Program-made: the position numbers and the translations under genes
In this document: one piece after another, positions 1 to 7,341 of the stretch
How the letters are laid out: each line of letters begins with the position of its first letter
How positions within the stretch are numbered: the first letter of the stretch is position 1
Notes under the pieces: generated by a model
Databases searched by the model: none
What the model was told of the DNA's origin: nothing
What the model saw: the letters and a program-made list of their open reading frames with translations, nothing else
Assembly (NCBI GenBank): GCA_947464705.1
Contig: CANHYD010000061.1
Location: 1-10,206, forward strand
Origin: Verrucomicrobiota bacterium
GTDB lineage: Bacteria; Verrucomicrobiota; Verrucomicrobiia; Limisphaerales; UBA9464
Length of the DNA: 10,206 bases
Direction: 5' to 3'

Positions 1-231
1 GAATTCCTTCATGTCACCGACGCCCTTGTTGAGCAGGTTGTAGGTGAGAAATTCCACATCACCCTGGGCCGAGACGGCGTGCGGGCGACCCAGAGTCTTG
101 ACGACCTCGTCGCGAGACATTCCCAGGGAGAGATGGTTGAGCTTGGCCGAGGAAGAGGCGCAGCCAGCCATCCATGCGGCGGCGGCGCAGGCGGCGGCGA
201 GTACGGTGATCCGGCGGATCGAAGCGTTCAT
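1..231 (-). CDS. BamE/SmpA-like small lipoprotein (3' end beyond window)
   Basis: The 77 visible residues start at the ATG at 231 and remain open to the left edge, so the gene is partial. A basic N-terminus (RR at 6-7) leads into an Ala-rich hydrophobic stretch and a lipobox-like MAGC with Cys24 as the probable lipidated residue. The protein is therefore expected to be membrane-anchored. Residues 33-50 (LSLGMSRDEVVKTLGRPH) match the LxxGMsxxeVxxxLGxP signature of the BamE/SmpA/OmlA fold, which small outer-membrane lipoproteins share. The role cannot be read from this fragment: many such proteins are not BamE itself. There is no good Shine-Dalgarno sequence; GGAAAG lies about 12 bases before the ATG. 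A palindrome at 265-286 lies just upstream. The AraC-type gene on the same strand ends 80 bases upstream. Confidence 0.75.
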   Translation of the reverse strand, partial: MNASIRRITVLAAACAAAAWMAGCASSSAKLNHLSLGMSRDEVVKTLGRPHAVSAQGDVEFLTYNLLNKGVGDMKEF

Positions 232-264
232 GCGGTCGGATCTTTCCGCACGCAGATGGCGTTA

Positions 265-286
265 GTTTGTCGTGTTTGTGACAAAC
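265..286. promoter_or_regulatory. Operator-like palindrome upstream of the lipoprotein gene
   Basis: Positions 274-286 read GTTTGTGACAAAC, a perfect 6-base inverted repeat around one central base. GTTTGTC at 265-271 also pairs with GACAAAC at 280-286 (7 bases, 8-base spacer), and GTTTGT occurs twice in tandem, 9 bases apart. The element lies 34-55 bases upstream of the ATG at 231, where a repressor or activator site would be expected. No T-run follows on either strand, so a terminator for the upstream gene is less likely. The binding protein is unknown. Confidence 0.35.
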
Positions 287-311
287 GTGCGACGAACTGC
301 GCTCGAATTCG

Positions 312-1199
312 TTACTCGATCGTCGTGGAACCGAAACTGGAATGCGGGGAGGCCTGTTGCCTGTGCCGCTGCTGTTGCCATTGAGTTGGCGCCATTCCGA
401 ACTGCCTCCGGAACCACGCCCGAAAGGCGTCCGCCCCGTCGTAGCCGCAGGCCTTGGCCACCGAGGTAATGTCCGAGTCGGGCTGGGCGAGCATCGAGCA
501 AGCCTTCACCTTGAGCCATTCGCGCTGTTGTCCGGGCAGGCTGCCGCCGAAGCGCTCCCGGTAGATCAACAGCAGACGCCGGGTCTCGCAGTGGCAGCGT
601 CGGGCCAACTCGTCGACGGGCATGGACATCAATTCAGCGTCGGTGAGCTGGTGGAGCAGTTCCTCCAATCGATCGCTGGCATCCCGCGGTGAACCCACGG
701 GGATGGAAGATTTGTAGGCAGGCGGAGATAGAACTGCGGACACCAGCTCCAACAACCGTGCTCGCTGCTCCAGTGATCCGATGTCGCTGGAGAGCTGGGT
801 GTTGGCGAAGCGTTCGGAGGACGGATCTTTCCGGTCGAGAATCCAGGGCAGGGCGGGGTCGATCTGGCCTGGGTGGTCGATCCGGCGACGCTCCAGCAGT
901 GTGAAGACCCCGAAGAGCGTGGTTGGATCGAGCCGGAACCAACGAAACGTCAGGTTGCCCAGTTGGCTGGCGCGCAGCCTCAGCAAACAGGTTCCGCCGT
1001 GGACTGCCACCATCCCGCCGGACAGGGAGCGGCTGGGCGTCCCGCCCATCAGGTAGCCATCACCGGACACCAGCCACAGGAAGGTCCAGCCGGAGCCCGG
1101 GAATTCCCACTCCTCGCCCGGGTTAAGGCGCCCTTCGTGGAGCAATAGTGAAGAATCCAGACCCATCGGTTTGTTCCAACCGTTTGGCGGACGCGTCAC
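312..1199 (-). CDS. AraC-family transcriptional regulator
   Basis: This 295-residue protein has the normal length and layout of an AraC/XylS regulator. The N-terminal half (about residues 15-110) is rich in beta-type segments and Gly turns and looks like a cupin-type sensing domain. The C-terminal part carries the paired helix-turn-helix DNA-binding domain. The first HTH is around 192-214 (MPVDELARRCHCETRRLLLI). The second is around 243-266 (DITSVAKACGYDGADAFRAW), followed by the typical F-x-x-x-F-G-x-x-P ending at Pro271. The start used is GTG at 1199; an ATG 11 codons later (1166) is equally possible, and neither has a convincing ribosome-binding site. Regulators of this class usually bind a small ligand and act on nearby genes. 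The downstream lipoprotein gene is a possible target, but neither ligand nor target can be read from the sequence. Confidence 0.9.
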   Translation of the reverse strand: MTRPPNGWNKPMGLDSSLLLHEGRLNPGEEWEFPGSGWTFLWLVSGDGYLMGGTPSRSLSGGMVAVHGGTCLLRLRASQLGNLTFRWFRLDPTTLFGVFTLLERRRIDHPGQIDPALPWILDRKDPSSERFANTQLSSDIGSLEQRARLLELVSAVLSPPAYKSSIPVGSPRDASDRLEELLHQLTDAELMSMPVDELARRCHCETRRLLLIYRERFGGSLPGQQREWLKVKACSMLAQPDSDITSVAKACGYDGADAFRAWFRRQFGMAPTQWQQQRHRQQASPHSSFGSTTIE

Positions 1200-1277
1200 G
1201 CAGGCATGTCGGGAAGGAAACAGAACGGTGACGTTTGGCGTGGGCGCTGGGTGGTGTCAGGCTTCGGGCATCCACCG

Positions 1278-1314
1278 AAAAACAAAAGCCCCTCGTCGCG
1301 GTGGCGACGAGGGG
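1278..1314 (-). terminator. Rho-independent terminator of the phosphatase/PEP-CTERM operon
   Basis: A perfect 11-bp stem (CCCCTCGTCGC paired with GCGACGAGGGG) with a 4-base loop lies at 1289-1314. On the minus strand it is followed directly by CTTTTGTTTTT. It lies 35 bases past the stop codon of the PEP-CTERM gene. Orientation and T-run fit termination of leftward transcription, which separates this operon from the AraC-type gene. Confidence 0.9.
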
Positions 1315-1349
1315 TGATCTAGAAAGGACTTTGCAAATCCGCGCAGGCC

Positions 1350-2009
1350 TCAGCGTTGGACCGAGGTGCGGCGCAGGAAGAGGAAGGTTCCGAATCCGGC
1401 CAATCCCACAAGGCTCAGAGCCACGGAACTGGGCTCAGGGATGGATGAATACTGGATGTTGTCGTAGAGGGCACCCGAAGGCAGCAGTACCATGTCGACG
1501 CCGCTGACCGGTGCCGCCAATGCGGCGGTGAAGCCCGGGCTTGTCTGATTGGCAGGGATGGAAGCGAGCAAGGTGTTGCCTGCGGAGCCGACGCGGTAGA
1601 ATTCGATCGCCGCGCTGGGATCTCCATAGGTGTCCTTGTCCAGAGTCACCGAGAACCGTGCCAGCATTTGCGGTGAACTGAATCGAATGAGGGTCGGTTG
1701 GAATACCCCGTCGAGCGCCACCAGCCCGGATGGAGCGCTCCCGCGGTCGTAAAACGACGGGTTGCGCACCAGGATGGGGCTTGAGCCTTCGAAGAGGCGC
1801 CAGCGTTCGGTGCCCGCGATTACGTCGCCGTCGGCATCGAGGTCGGGAGACCAAGTGGCTTCGCCGAAGCTGACGCCGGCCGGCGCAGCCAGGTTGGCCG
1901 GTGTCCCCGAGCTCAGGGCATCGAAGGTGATCGAGATGGATTGCGCCTGGGACGCGGTGGCGAAGAGCAAGCCCGCCACCAGAGCGGCGAGGGATGAATG
2001 GTTGATCAT
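1350..2009 (-). CDS. PEP-CTERM sorting-domain protein
   Basis: This 219-residue exported protein has a signal peptide at 1-22 (hydrophobic core followed by ATASQAQ). A beta-rich middle of no recognised family follows, and then a classic PEP-CTERM tail. In the tail, Pro-Glu-Pro at 191-193 is followed by a hydrophobic segment and the basic end RRTSVQR. In bacteria with exosortase, such tails direct cleavage and surface or matrix attachment. No exosortase gene lies in this window. The start codon lies 31 bases after the stop of the alkaline phosphatase gene, and a strong terminator lies downstream, so the two genes are probably co-transcribed. The body of the protein resembles the secreted, low-conservation PEP-CTERM proteins that occur in many copies in exosortase-bearing genomes, and its own function is unknown. 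No Shine-Dalgarno sequence is visible. Confidence 0.85.
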   Translation of the reverse strand: MINHSSLAALVAGLLFATASQAQSISITFDALSSGTPANLAAPAGVSFGEATWSPDLDADGDVIAGTERWRLFEGSSPILVRNPSFYDRGSAPSGLVALDGVFQPTLIRFSSPQMLARFSVTLDKDTYGDPSAAIEFYRVGSAGNTLLASIPANQTSPGFTAALAAPVSGVDMVLLPSGALYDNIQYSSIPEPSSVALSLVGLAGFGTFLFLRRTSVQR

Positions 2010-2040
2010 GGCGATAGGTGGTTCGGGTGGAGCACCCGGT

Positions 2041-4029
2041 TCACTTGCTCACCGGCACGCCGCCTAAGACGGCCTGCATGACGTTAAAGAACACGTCGGT
2101 ATTGTCGATCGATCCCCGGAACAGGCTCGCTCCGCGTCCTTCTGCATAGACCGGAATATCCGAGGCCGTGTGCACCGCCTGGCTGCCGGCGGAGGCGCTG
2201 GGCACCTGGCCGGTGACGAGGAAAGTACCGTTGGTGTCCCGATTCATGGGGCCCGCTGGGTAGGTGTTCAACGGGGCCACCTTTCCGAAGGGTTGCTGGC
2301 TGTCTTGGAGCGGCAGCGGATTGGTCAACCAGTCTTCGTAACGGTCGGCATTGCCGGCGTAGCCGATAAGCATCTTGTTGTCCGGGTCGGTGGTGACCGG
2401 GTAACCGTCGTCTGCGATGGTGTAAACGGGGAATCCGGCATTCTCATAGACTCCCACCACGGCCTCGCGAATCGCATTGTTGGTGTTGCCGATACCTTGG
2501 GACAGTTCGGTCAATTTGGTGTTCGTGACGCGGGAAGCGCCGATGATATTGACACCAGCACACTCGTGATCCGCGCACACGATTACCAAGGTGTCGGGAT
2601 CGGTGGCTGCGAAGGCGCGGGCGGTCGCGACAGCGCGGTCGAACTCCAGGGTGTCCAGCAGCCAGCGTTCGGTGTCCATGGCATGGGCCTGCTTATCGAT
2701 CGAGGCTGCCTCCACCATCAGGGTGAATCCGTTCTTGTTCTTCGAGAGCACTTGCAGTGCCTTGGAGGTCATTTCGTCGAGCATGGGCTGGTCGGGGAAA
2801 CCAAAGTCATCAACGACGGTCGAGGCGCCGCGGCGCTTGTCGATCTTGTCCTTGGCCACGTTCATGTTGGAGAACGAGAACAGTCCCAGCAGGCGGGTGG
2901 TGTTCGATGGCAGGAGGTCGAGCGAGGTCTTGTCCGGTGCGTAGGTGAAACCGGCCTTGACGAAGTCACCGAGCAAGTCGCGGTTGGCGTCGACTGAACC
3001 GGCGGGAACTCCCCACCGGGAAGCGATGTCGGCGGGCAATGCATAATCACTAGAAGTGGCACGGACCGAACCATTGGTGCCGGCGCCCAGGAACCATTTG
3101 CGTCCGCCGCCCATCAGCACGCGGAGACCGCGGTTGGTCACGCCTTCATCGAGGTATTGGTCGCAGATGCCGGTGCCGGCTCCGCGGTTGGAGGTATGGA
3201 TGGCGAAGGCAGCCGGAGTCGCGTCGAACACATCAGCCGTGGTGACGATACCCATGGTCTTGCCGGAGCTCCGCAGCAGGTAGGCGCCCATGTATTCGAT
3301 TCGGGGGTTGTCGAAGAAGGCGGCCGTGTCGTCGGGGAAGACGCCTTCTTCGTTGTTGTTGGCCTTGTTGCCGGTGGAGTAGCAGTGGGCTCCCGGGGCG
3401 GAATCCGTCACGATCGAGTTCAGCGAGTGAGTCTGGGCGATCGCCGTGTAGGGCATCGAATCGATCGCCATCTTGGCGTTGGCCTTTCCGAGTTGCACAC
3501 CCTGACTGATGATGCGGGCGGCCGTTCGGTGAGCGATGCCAAAGCCATCGCCAATCATGTAGATGACGTTCTTGGCGCGGCGCCCCTGCGGAACGGCGGC
3601 AATGACCTCGAAATTACCAAAAGCCTGCACGGTTTTCCCATCCGACTGGGTGGCGGATACACTGAAGGTGTGGACGCCGGGCTTGGCGTTGGAGTAGGCA
3701 CGGAAGGCAACTTGGACGCTGTTGGTGACGGTGACCCTGTCTGCTCTGGTGAAGGTCAGCGCCTCGTTGGTCACGGGCGCGCCGTCCACTTGAAACACAG
3801 CGCTGGTGATGGTGGTTCCGGCATCCGGTCGAACGGTTGCCGCCAGGTCAAAACGTTGTCCGGCAAAGAACCGGGCGATGATCGGAGGGGTTGTGTCGCC
3901 GAAGCTGAACAGAGCGCTTGGCGGGGTCAGTCGGGACACCGTCGGGTCAGCGGAGGCGGTTCCGAGGGTGCCCAGGGTCGCTGCGCATAGGCCCAGCGAA
4001 CCCATCAGTCGGGTCAGGGAGTGTTTCAT
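2041..4029 (-). CDS. phoA: Secreted alkaline phosphatase (PhoA family) with extra N-terminal beta domain
   Basis: This enzyme of 662 residues hydrolyses phosphate monoesters outside the cytoplasm. A signal peptide covers about 1-27 (TASA before DP). Residues 30-145 form an Ig-like beta domain that E. coli PhoA (471 residues) lacks; the catalytic domain starts near 150. Every key residue of the E. coli enzyme has a counterpart: Asp161 (MIGDG), nucleophile Ser210 (VTDSAPGA), Asp269 and Thr271 (DATPAA), Arg282, Glu440, Asp445-Lys446 and His449 (EAASIDKQAH), Asp487-His488 (ADHE), and His620 (HTASDIPVY). Lys446 corresponds to Lys328 of E. coli. The protein is therefore probably active, binding two zinc ions and one magnesium ion. 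It is the middle gene of an apparent operon, 54 bases after the 228-residue exported protein gene and 31 bases before the PEP-CTERM gene. Such genes are usually induced by phosphate limitation. Confidence 0.95.
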   Translation of the reverse strand: MKHSLTRLMGSLGLCAATLGTLGTASADPTVSRLTPPSALFSFGDTTPPIIARFFAGQRFDLAATVRPDAGTTITSAVFQVDGAPVTNEALTFTRADRVTVTNSVQVAFRAYSNAKPGVHTFSVSATQSDGKTVQAFGNFEVIAAVPQGRRAKNVIYMIGDGFGIAHRTAARIISQGVQLGKANAKMAIDSMPYTAIAQTHSLNSIVTDSAPGAHCYSTGNKANNNEEGVFPDDTAAFFDNPRIEYMGAYLLRSSGKTMGIVTTADVFDATPAAFAIHTSNRGAGTGICDQYLDEGVTNRGLRVLMGGGRKWFLGAGTNGSVRATSSDYALPADIASRWGVPAGSVDANRDLLGDFVKAGFTYAPDKTSLDLLPSNTTRLLGLFSFSNMNVAKDKIDKRRGASTVVDDFGFPDQPMLDEMTSKALQVLSKNKNGFTLMVEAASIDKQAHAMDTERWLLDTLEFDRAVATARAFAATDPDTLVIVCADHECAGVNIIGASRVTNTKLTELSQGIGNTNNAIREAVVGVYENAGFPVYTIADDGYPVTTDPDNKMLIGYAGNADRYEDWLTNPLPLQDSQQPFGKVAPLNTYPAGPMNRDTNGTFLVTGQVPSASAGSQAVHTASDIPVYAEGRGASLFRGSIDNTDVFFNVMQAVLGGVPVSK

Positions 4030-4083
4030 GAGTTGGATTTGGTATGGATTCGAATCCGGGCTCGCCCAGCGGCGGCCGCGGTT

Positions 4084-4770
4084 TCAGCGTCGGAGGCTCT
4101 CCGAAGCGGAAAGGGAGTTGGTGGGTGTGGCATCGGCCCGGATGTCTGGGGTCGCAACCACTGTTGTGAGGTTTTCGCGGTCCAGTTGAAGGCGTACCAA
4201 GGAGTGCCGACCATCTGGTTCCTCGCGGCTGCCCACCTCGAGCTTGCCGGTCAGCAGGAGCAAACCCCTCGAATGTGGAGTCAGAGGCTGGTGGCCGCGG
4301 GGCAGGATCACCCGGACCACCGAGGGCGGCAGGTCCTCCGCCAAGCCGAATTCCACTTCGTTGCTGACCAGAGGCATCGGAGCCAGCATCAAGGTCCAAG
4401 GAGTGGGACGGCTCTGTTTGACTTGGTATCCGAGGATTCGAACCCGCTGGCCCGAGAGTTCCAGCAGGCGCGGTGAGAACTCCAAGCCCTTCGGTCCGAC
4501 CGGGCTTCGGAAAAACTCATCAAAACGCAGGTCGGAGACACCCTTCGGTGCGGCTGGCAGCTGATCTACCCACGATTTCAGCGCCTCGGTGGGATGGCTT
4601 CGGGCAAGAACCTTGGCGGAAACCGGGCCATTGGTGCCGACTGCAACCTTCGGACGCCGGACGGGGGTAGAGGATTCGGCCACAGCTGCGGCGCCGTAAC
4701 TCATCAAGACGGTCAGGAGGGTCCAATAGGTTATTGCTTGCCGCCCGAAACGCGACCGTTGTTGATCCAT
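4084..4770 (-). CDS. Uncharacterised exported protein, first gene of the phosphatase operon
   Basis: This 228-residue protein has a basic N-terminus and a hydrophobic segment ending in AAAVAES near residue 32, so it is probably exported. The most structured part is about 78-198. It includes LSGQRVRILGYQVKQ at 105-119, the turn DLPPSVVRVILP at 146-157, and LLLTGKLEVGSREEPDGRHS at 171-190. The pattern of a 'Gxx(V/I)RIxGY' strand, a middle Pro-rich loop and a closing 'G.L.VG' strand recalls DUF3299-type small beta domains, but I see no decisive signature and leave the function open. An AAGGTG sequence 5 bases before the ATG supports this start and is the best ribosome-binding site in the window. 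Only 54 bases separate it from the alkaline phosphatase gene downstream, so it may help export, fold or anchor that enzyme; this is inference. Confidence 0.8.
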   Translation of the reverse strand: MDQQRSRFGRQAITYWTLLTVLMSYGAAAVAESSTPVRRPKVAVGTNGPVSAKVLARSHPTEALKSWVDQLPAAPKGVSDLRFDEFFRSPVGPKGLEFSPRLLELSGQRVRILGYQVKQSRPTPWTLMLAPMPLVSNEVEFGLAEDLPPSVVRVILPRGHQPLTPHSRGLLLLTGKLEVGSREEPDGRHSLVRLQLDRENLTTVVATPDIRADATPTNSLSASESLRR

Positions 4771-4825
4771 CGACTCACCTTGCCGCTGCCCTGTTACCGA
4801 GAAGCGTCCATCTGGACAACGGTGG

Positions 4826-4843
4826 GTGAACTCCCGGTGACCG
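4826..4843 (-). promoter_or_regulatory. Weak Pho-box-like repeat upstream of the phosphatase operon
   Basis: On the minus strand this reads CGGTCAC, CGGG, AGTTCAC: two 7-base direct repeats with a 4-base spacer, which is the layout of the PhoB site of E. coli (CTGTCAT twice). About 9 of 14 repeat positions agree. It lies 56-73 bases upstream of the ATG at 4770. The match alone is close to what chance gives, and the position and gene context are the main support. Confidence 0.2.
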
Positions 4844-4892
4844 TGCGGTGAAGTTGTCTCCGGAATGACATCCGGGGGATCTCGACCAGCGC

Positions 4893-6065
4893 CTACAGGC
4901 CGTTTGCCTCAAGCCAGGGGCGCGCCAGGCGATTCAAGAGCACGGCGGCGATGCGGAAAGCCATGCGCCGGCGTTCGGGTAGGTGTCGATCGAAGACCGC
5001 GTTGAATTCCACCACGGGCACGGCGCCGCGGCGGCGTTTGAAATCGCCCGCCCCAGAGCTGTAGTTGAGGAGCTGCTTTCGATCATTGACCTCGCGGTGG
5101 ATACCAAGAAAGAGCTGCCGATAAAGGCCTGATTCCGGGGGTAATGTGGTGTCGTAGCCGATGAATGGAACCGTCGTGAGGGTGTGGTCGAGGGTGAAGT
5201 ACCCCCAAATGCCCACCAGTCGACCTGAGCCATCACGAAGTCCGTGAAACTCCAGCCAGTGGTCCCGGATGGCGGCGCGGACAAAGGCTTCGTCATACTG
5301 CGGATTCAGCCGGGAATGCTTGTCCAAGTAGAGCATTCGGTAGAGCTCGGCAATACGCCCGGCATCGGAGCTCTGGATTTCCCAAGGACTCACCCATCGG
5401 TAGCGCGGGTCACTGGCGAATTCCTTCCCATCTCGGCGCAGGGTCGAGGTGTTTCTCAACGGCTTTTGACGGGCGTCAAAGCAATAGACGATCCGACTGG
5501 TCATCAGGCGGTAACCCTGGCGGATCAGCTGATCGGCCAGTCCCGGGGCGCCGACCTCGTCGATGTTCCTCAGGACGACCGCGTGCCCCGGGAACTCTTG
5601 CGCCAACAAGCCAGTGATCGCACCTGCCGATCCCGAAAGCCCTTCGGGAACCGGGTTGGTCGAGAACATCCAACTGTTCCATTGCACCGTGCGATCGGCC
5701 ATGGCGCCTCGCAAGATCGCCTCGAAAGCCACCAGGCCGAATCGCGCTGCCAGTCGAGAGGTTGCGCTGGAAACGAGGTCCAATTCAGCCCGCGGATAGT
5801 CGAGATATTGGGTCATCAGCGACACCGGATAGGAGTCGGTGCGCCGGCGATCATGCACCGTGATGGGGGATCCGAATGCACCGTGGGTCACCCATCCCGC
5901 ACGCCCATTCAGGTTCACCGCAGGCTGGAATGCGTCCCCCACAACCCGTCGCCAATAGGCCGGAGCCCCGCAGTCGCTGCCCCCGATCGCTTGGGCTGCT
6001 TCGGTGGCCCAGAGAATTTGCGCCGGGGACTCAGGCGGCGAGGTGCGCGATGTGGAAGCTGCCAT
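4893..6065 (-). CDS. GNAT-superfamily-like acyltransferase coupled to btaA
   Basis: This soluble protein of 390 residues has no signal peptide or membrane span. It looks like the large GNAT/FemAB-like proteins often annotated as 'GNAT family N-acetyltransferase'. The N-terminal half (40-200) and the C-terminal half (about 220-370) each look like an acyltransferase-type fold. Helix-strand patterns in the second half include AELYRMLYLDKHSRLNPQY (239-257), GRLVGIWGYF (281-290) and LNYSSGAGDFKRRRGA (333-348). The substrate cannot be read from the sequence. The ATG at 6065 lies inside btaA (35-base overlap), and no ATG or GTG follows soon, so this start and translational coupling to btaA are likely. 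Coupling suggests work in the same pathway, for example acylating or otherwise modifying the homoserine lipid made by BtaA; this is inference. A peptidoglycan- or amino-acid-directed transferase is the main alternative. Confidence 0.75.
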   Translation of the reverse strand: MAASTSRTSPPESPAQILWATEAAQAIGGSDCGAPAYWRRVVGDAFQPAVNLNGRAGWVTHGAFGSPITVHDRRRTDSYPVSLMTQYLDYPRAELDLVSSATSRLAARFGLVAFEAILRGAMADRTVQWNSWMFSTNPVPEGLSGSAGAITGLLAQEFPGHAVVLRNIDEVGAPGLADQLIRQGYRLMTSRIVYCFDARQKPLRNTSTLRRDGKEFASDPRYRWVSPWEIQSSDAGRIAELYRMLYLDKHSRLNPQYDEAFVRAAIRDHWLEFHGLRDGSGRLVGIWGYFTLDHTLTTVPFIGYDTTLPPESGLYRQLFLGIHREVNDRKQLLNYSSGAGDFKRRRGAVPVVEFNAVFDRHLPERRRMAFRIAAVLLNRLARPWLEANGL

Positions 6066-7227
6066 AGGTGTGAACGCGATCTCGTCGGTGGCAATCGGTG
6101 GCCAGAGCTCGATCGTAGCGGATCAACTCACCGACGCGTGTTTGGCTTCCTTGATGGCGAACAGACACCGGGTCTACGAAATCTGCGGAGAGGCCGCCGG
6201 ATCGCCATAATATCCGCGCACCGGCGCTGGCTCGATCCACAATGGCCTGCCACTCCTCCGCGAGCGCTTCCGGATGCCGGTGGCTCAGCCAGTCCATGTG
6301 ATCGAGCAGCACGAATCGGGACAGGGGGCGGGTGTGCGTCTGGAGGAAGCCGGTCAGGCTGTCGGTGTGCGTCTCGATCCGGTCTGCCAGACCCGCCTTC
6401 AGGCGTCGGAAGTTTGGTTCGCGCAGGTATTCCGGGCAGCAATCCCGGGTGTAGCGACCAAACAGGTAGAGGCGCCAGAAGTAGTTGTCGGTTGCCGGCA
6501 GTCGTGTGCAGACCGTCTCCACGCAGTCCTCCATGAAGGCCGCGATGTCCTGGCCACAGGTTCGCTCCAGATGATCTTTCTGAGCCGCAGGAACCCCCAA
6601 CAGGCTGAGTGCGAAGTCCGAACGCAGCGCGCGCCGGATGGAGGGGCGCCAAAACTTCTGACGGACCTTCTCGAAATAGATCGTGCGTTGCTCCTCCAGT
6701 GATCCGGCCGAGAAAAGACTTTGGAGGTCCTCCAAGACTCCGGCCAATCGGAAGTAGCGCATCATGAACTGGGCAAAAAACCCGGTGGTGCCCCGGTGAT
6801 AGAACGAGTCCGAAGGTTTGTGCCGAGCGAAGAAGTGGGTGCGATCATCCCAGTACTGACGGGCGGAAAGTGGAAGGTCTCGCCGCAGACGTTGTTGGTA
6901 CCAGGCTCGAAAGGCGGGGGTTCCGCCATCACCGAAGACCGCGAAGAACTCGTCATGTTCCAGATTACGGATGCCGGCCAGCTTGAGTTCCAGCAACGCA
7001 TTCTGCCGGAAGTTCATATCCACGGCATGGATCCGCCGGGGTCCGTCGAGCGCGTAATCCAAAGCATTGCAGCCCGCCGAAGTGATGAGGACCAATTCAT
7101 CTTCGGCACTCAGGTCGAGGACTTCCCGGTCGAGCCGCGGATCCTCCCAGCAGGTGTTGTAAACCAGATAGTTTCCGTGGACATAGTTGAAGAGGGTTTC
7201 CGTCGTCCAATTGGCCAGCGTTCTCAT
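6031..7227 (-). CDS. btaA: BtaA-like S-adenosylmethionine:diacylglycerol 3-amino-3-carboxypropyltransferase (DUF3419)
   Basis: BtaA transfers the 3-amino-3-carboxypropyl group of S-adenosylmethionine to diacylglycerol. The product, diacylglyceryl-homoserine, is the precursor of the phosphorus-free betaine lipid DGTS. This 398-residue protein has the DUF3419 features in order: YNTCWEDP at 23-30, the SAM-binding strand-loop ITSAGCNALDY at 48-58, the acidic second motif HAVDMNFRQNALLELK at 67-82, LLDHMDW at 307-313, and the closing HTYGSFHIA at 386-394. Length is normal for BtaA, there is no signal peptide, and it should act at the inner face of the membrane. The ATG at 7227 is followed at once by the conserved N-terminus. 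The gene overlaps the downstream GNAT-like gene by 35 bases. A PlcP-type phospholipase gene, which would supply the diacylglycerol, lies 0.8 kb away. A Pho-box-like repeat lies 61-78 bases upstream. Confidence 0.88.
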   Translation of the reverse strand: MRTLANWTTETLFNYVHGNYLVYNTCWEDPRLDREVLDLSAEDELVLITSAGCNALDYALDGPRRIHAVDMNFRQNALLELKLAGIRNLEHDEFFAVFGDGGTPAFRAWYQQRLRRDLPLSARQYWDDRTHFFARHKPSDSFYHRGTTGFFAQFMMRYFRLAGVLEDLQSLFSAGSLEEQRTIYFEKVRQKFWRPSIRRALRSDFALSLLGVPAAQKDHLERTCGQDIAAFMEDCVETVCTRLPATDNYFWRLYLFGRYTRDCCPEYLREPNFRRLKAGLADRIETHTDSLTGFLQTHTRPLSRFVLLDHMDWLSHRHPEALAEEWQAIVDRASAGARILWRSGGLSADFVDPVSVRHQGSQTRVGELIRYDRALATDCHRRDRVHTYGSFHIAHLAA

Positions 7228-7287
7228 GCGATCGATCCGTGGGGAGCCTATCCGATCGGCGACTGCAACGGCAACGCCTCCCAGTCA

Positions 7288-7305
7288 ATGACTCGGAAAT
7301 GTCAC
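7288..7305 (-). promoter_or_regulatory. Candidate Pho-box upstream of btaA
   Basis: The minus strand reads GTGACAT, TTCC, GAGTCAT, which is two 7-base direct repeats separated by 4 bases. Each repeat agrees at 5 of 7 positions with the E. coli PhoB half-site CTGTCAT. It lies 61-78 bases before the btaA ATG, in the 114-base gap between btaA and the divergent methyltransferase gene. The spacer is mixed rather than A/T-rich as in E. coli. The call depends largely on gene context. Confidence 0.3.
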
Positions 7306-7341
7306 CCTCCTGAAGCTTCTTGGTCGCATGGCGAGATCAGG

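Noticed and set aside
2170..3990. Two plus-strand open frames of about 275 codons opposite the alkaline phosphatase gene
   Set aside because: They are Gly/Val-rich shadows of phoA, whose full set of catalytic residues settles the coding strand.
4860..4875. Small hairpin CCGGA/TCCGG after the GNAT-like gene as a terminator
   Set aside because: The stem is only 5 bp and no T-run follows on the minus strand, so it is not a convincing rho-independent terminator.
5244..6536. A 430-codon open frame on the plus strand across the GNAT-like and btaA genes
   Set aside because: It is antisense to two well-supported genes, its translation is rich in Arg, Gly, Ser and Pro with no domain pattern, and it has no ribosome-binding site. 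Long antisense frames are common in GC-rich coding DNA.
6721..7341. The upstream part of the open frame that contains the methyltransferase
   Set aside because: It lies opposite the start of btaA and across the divergent promoter gap. The methyltransferase pattern begins only after about 7400, so the gene was started at 7342.
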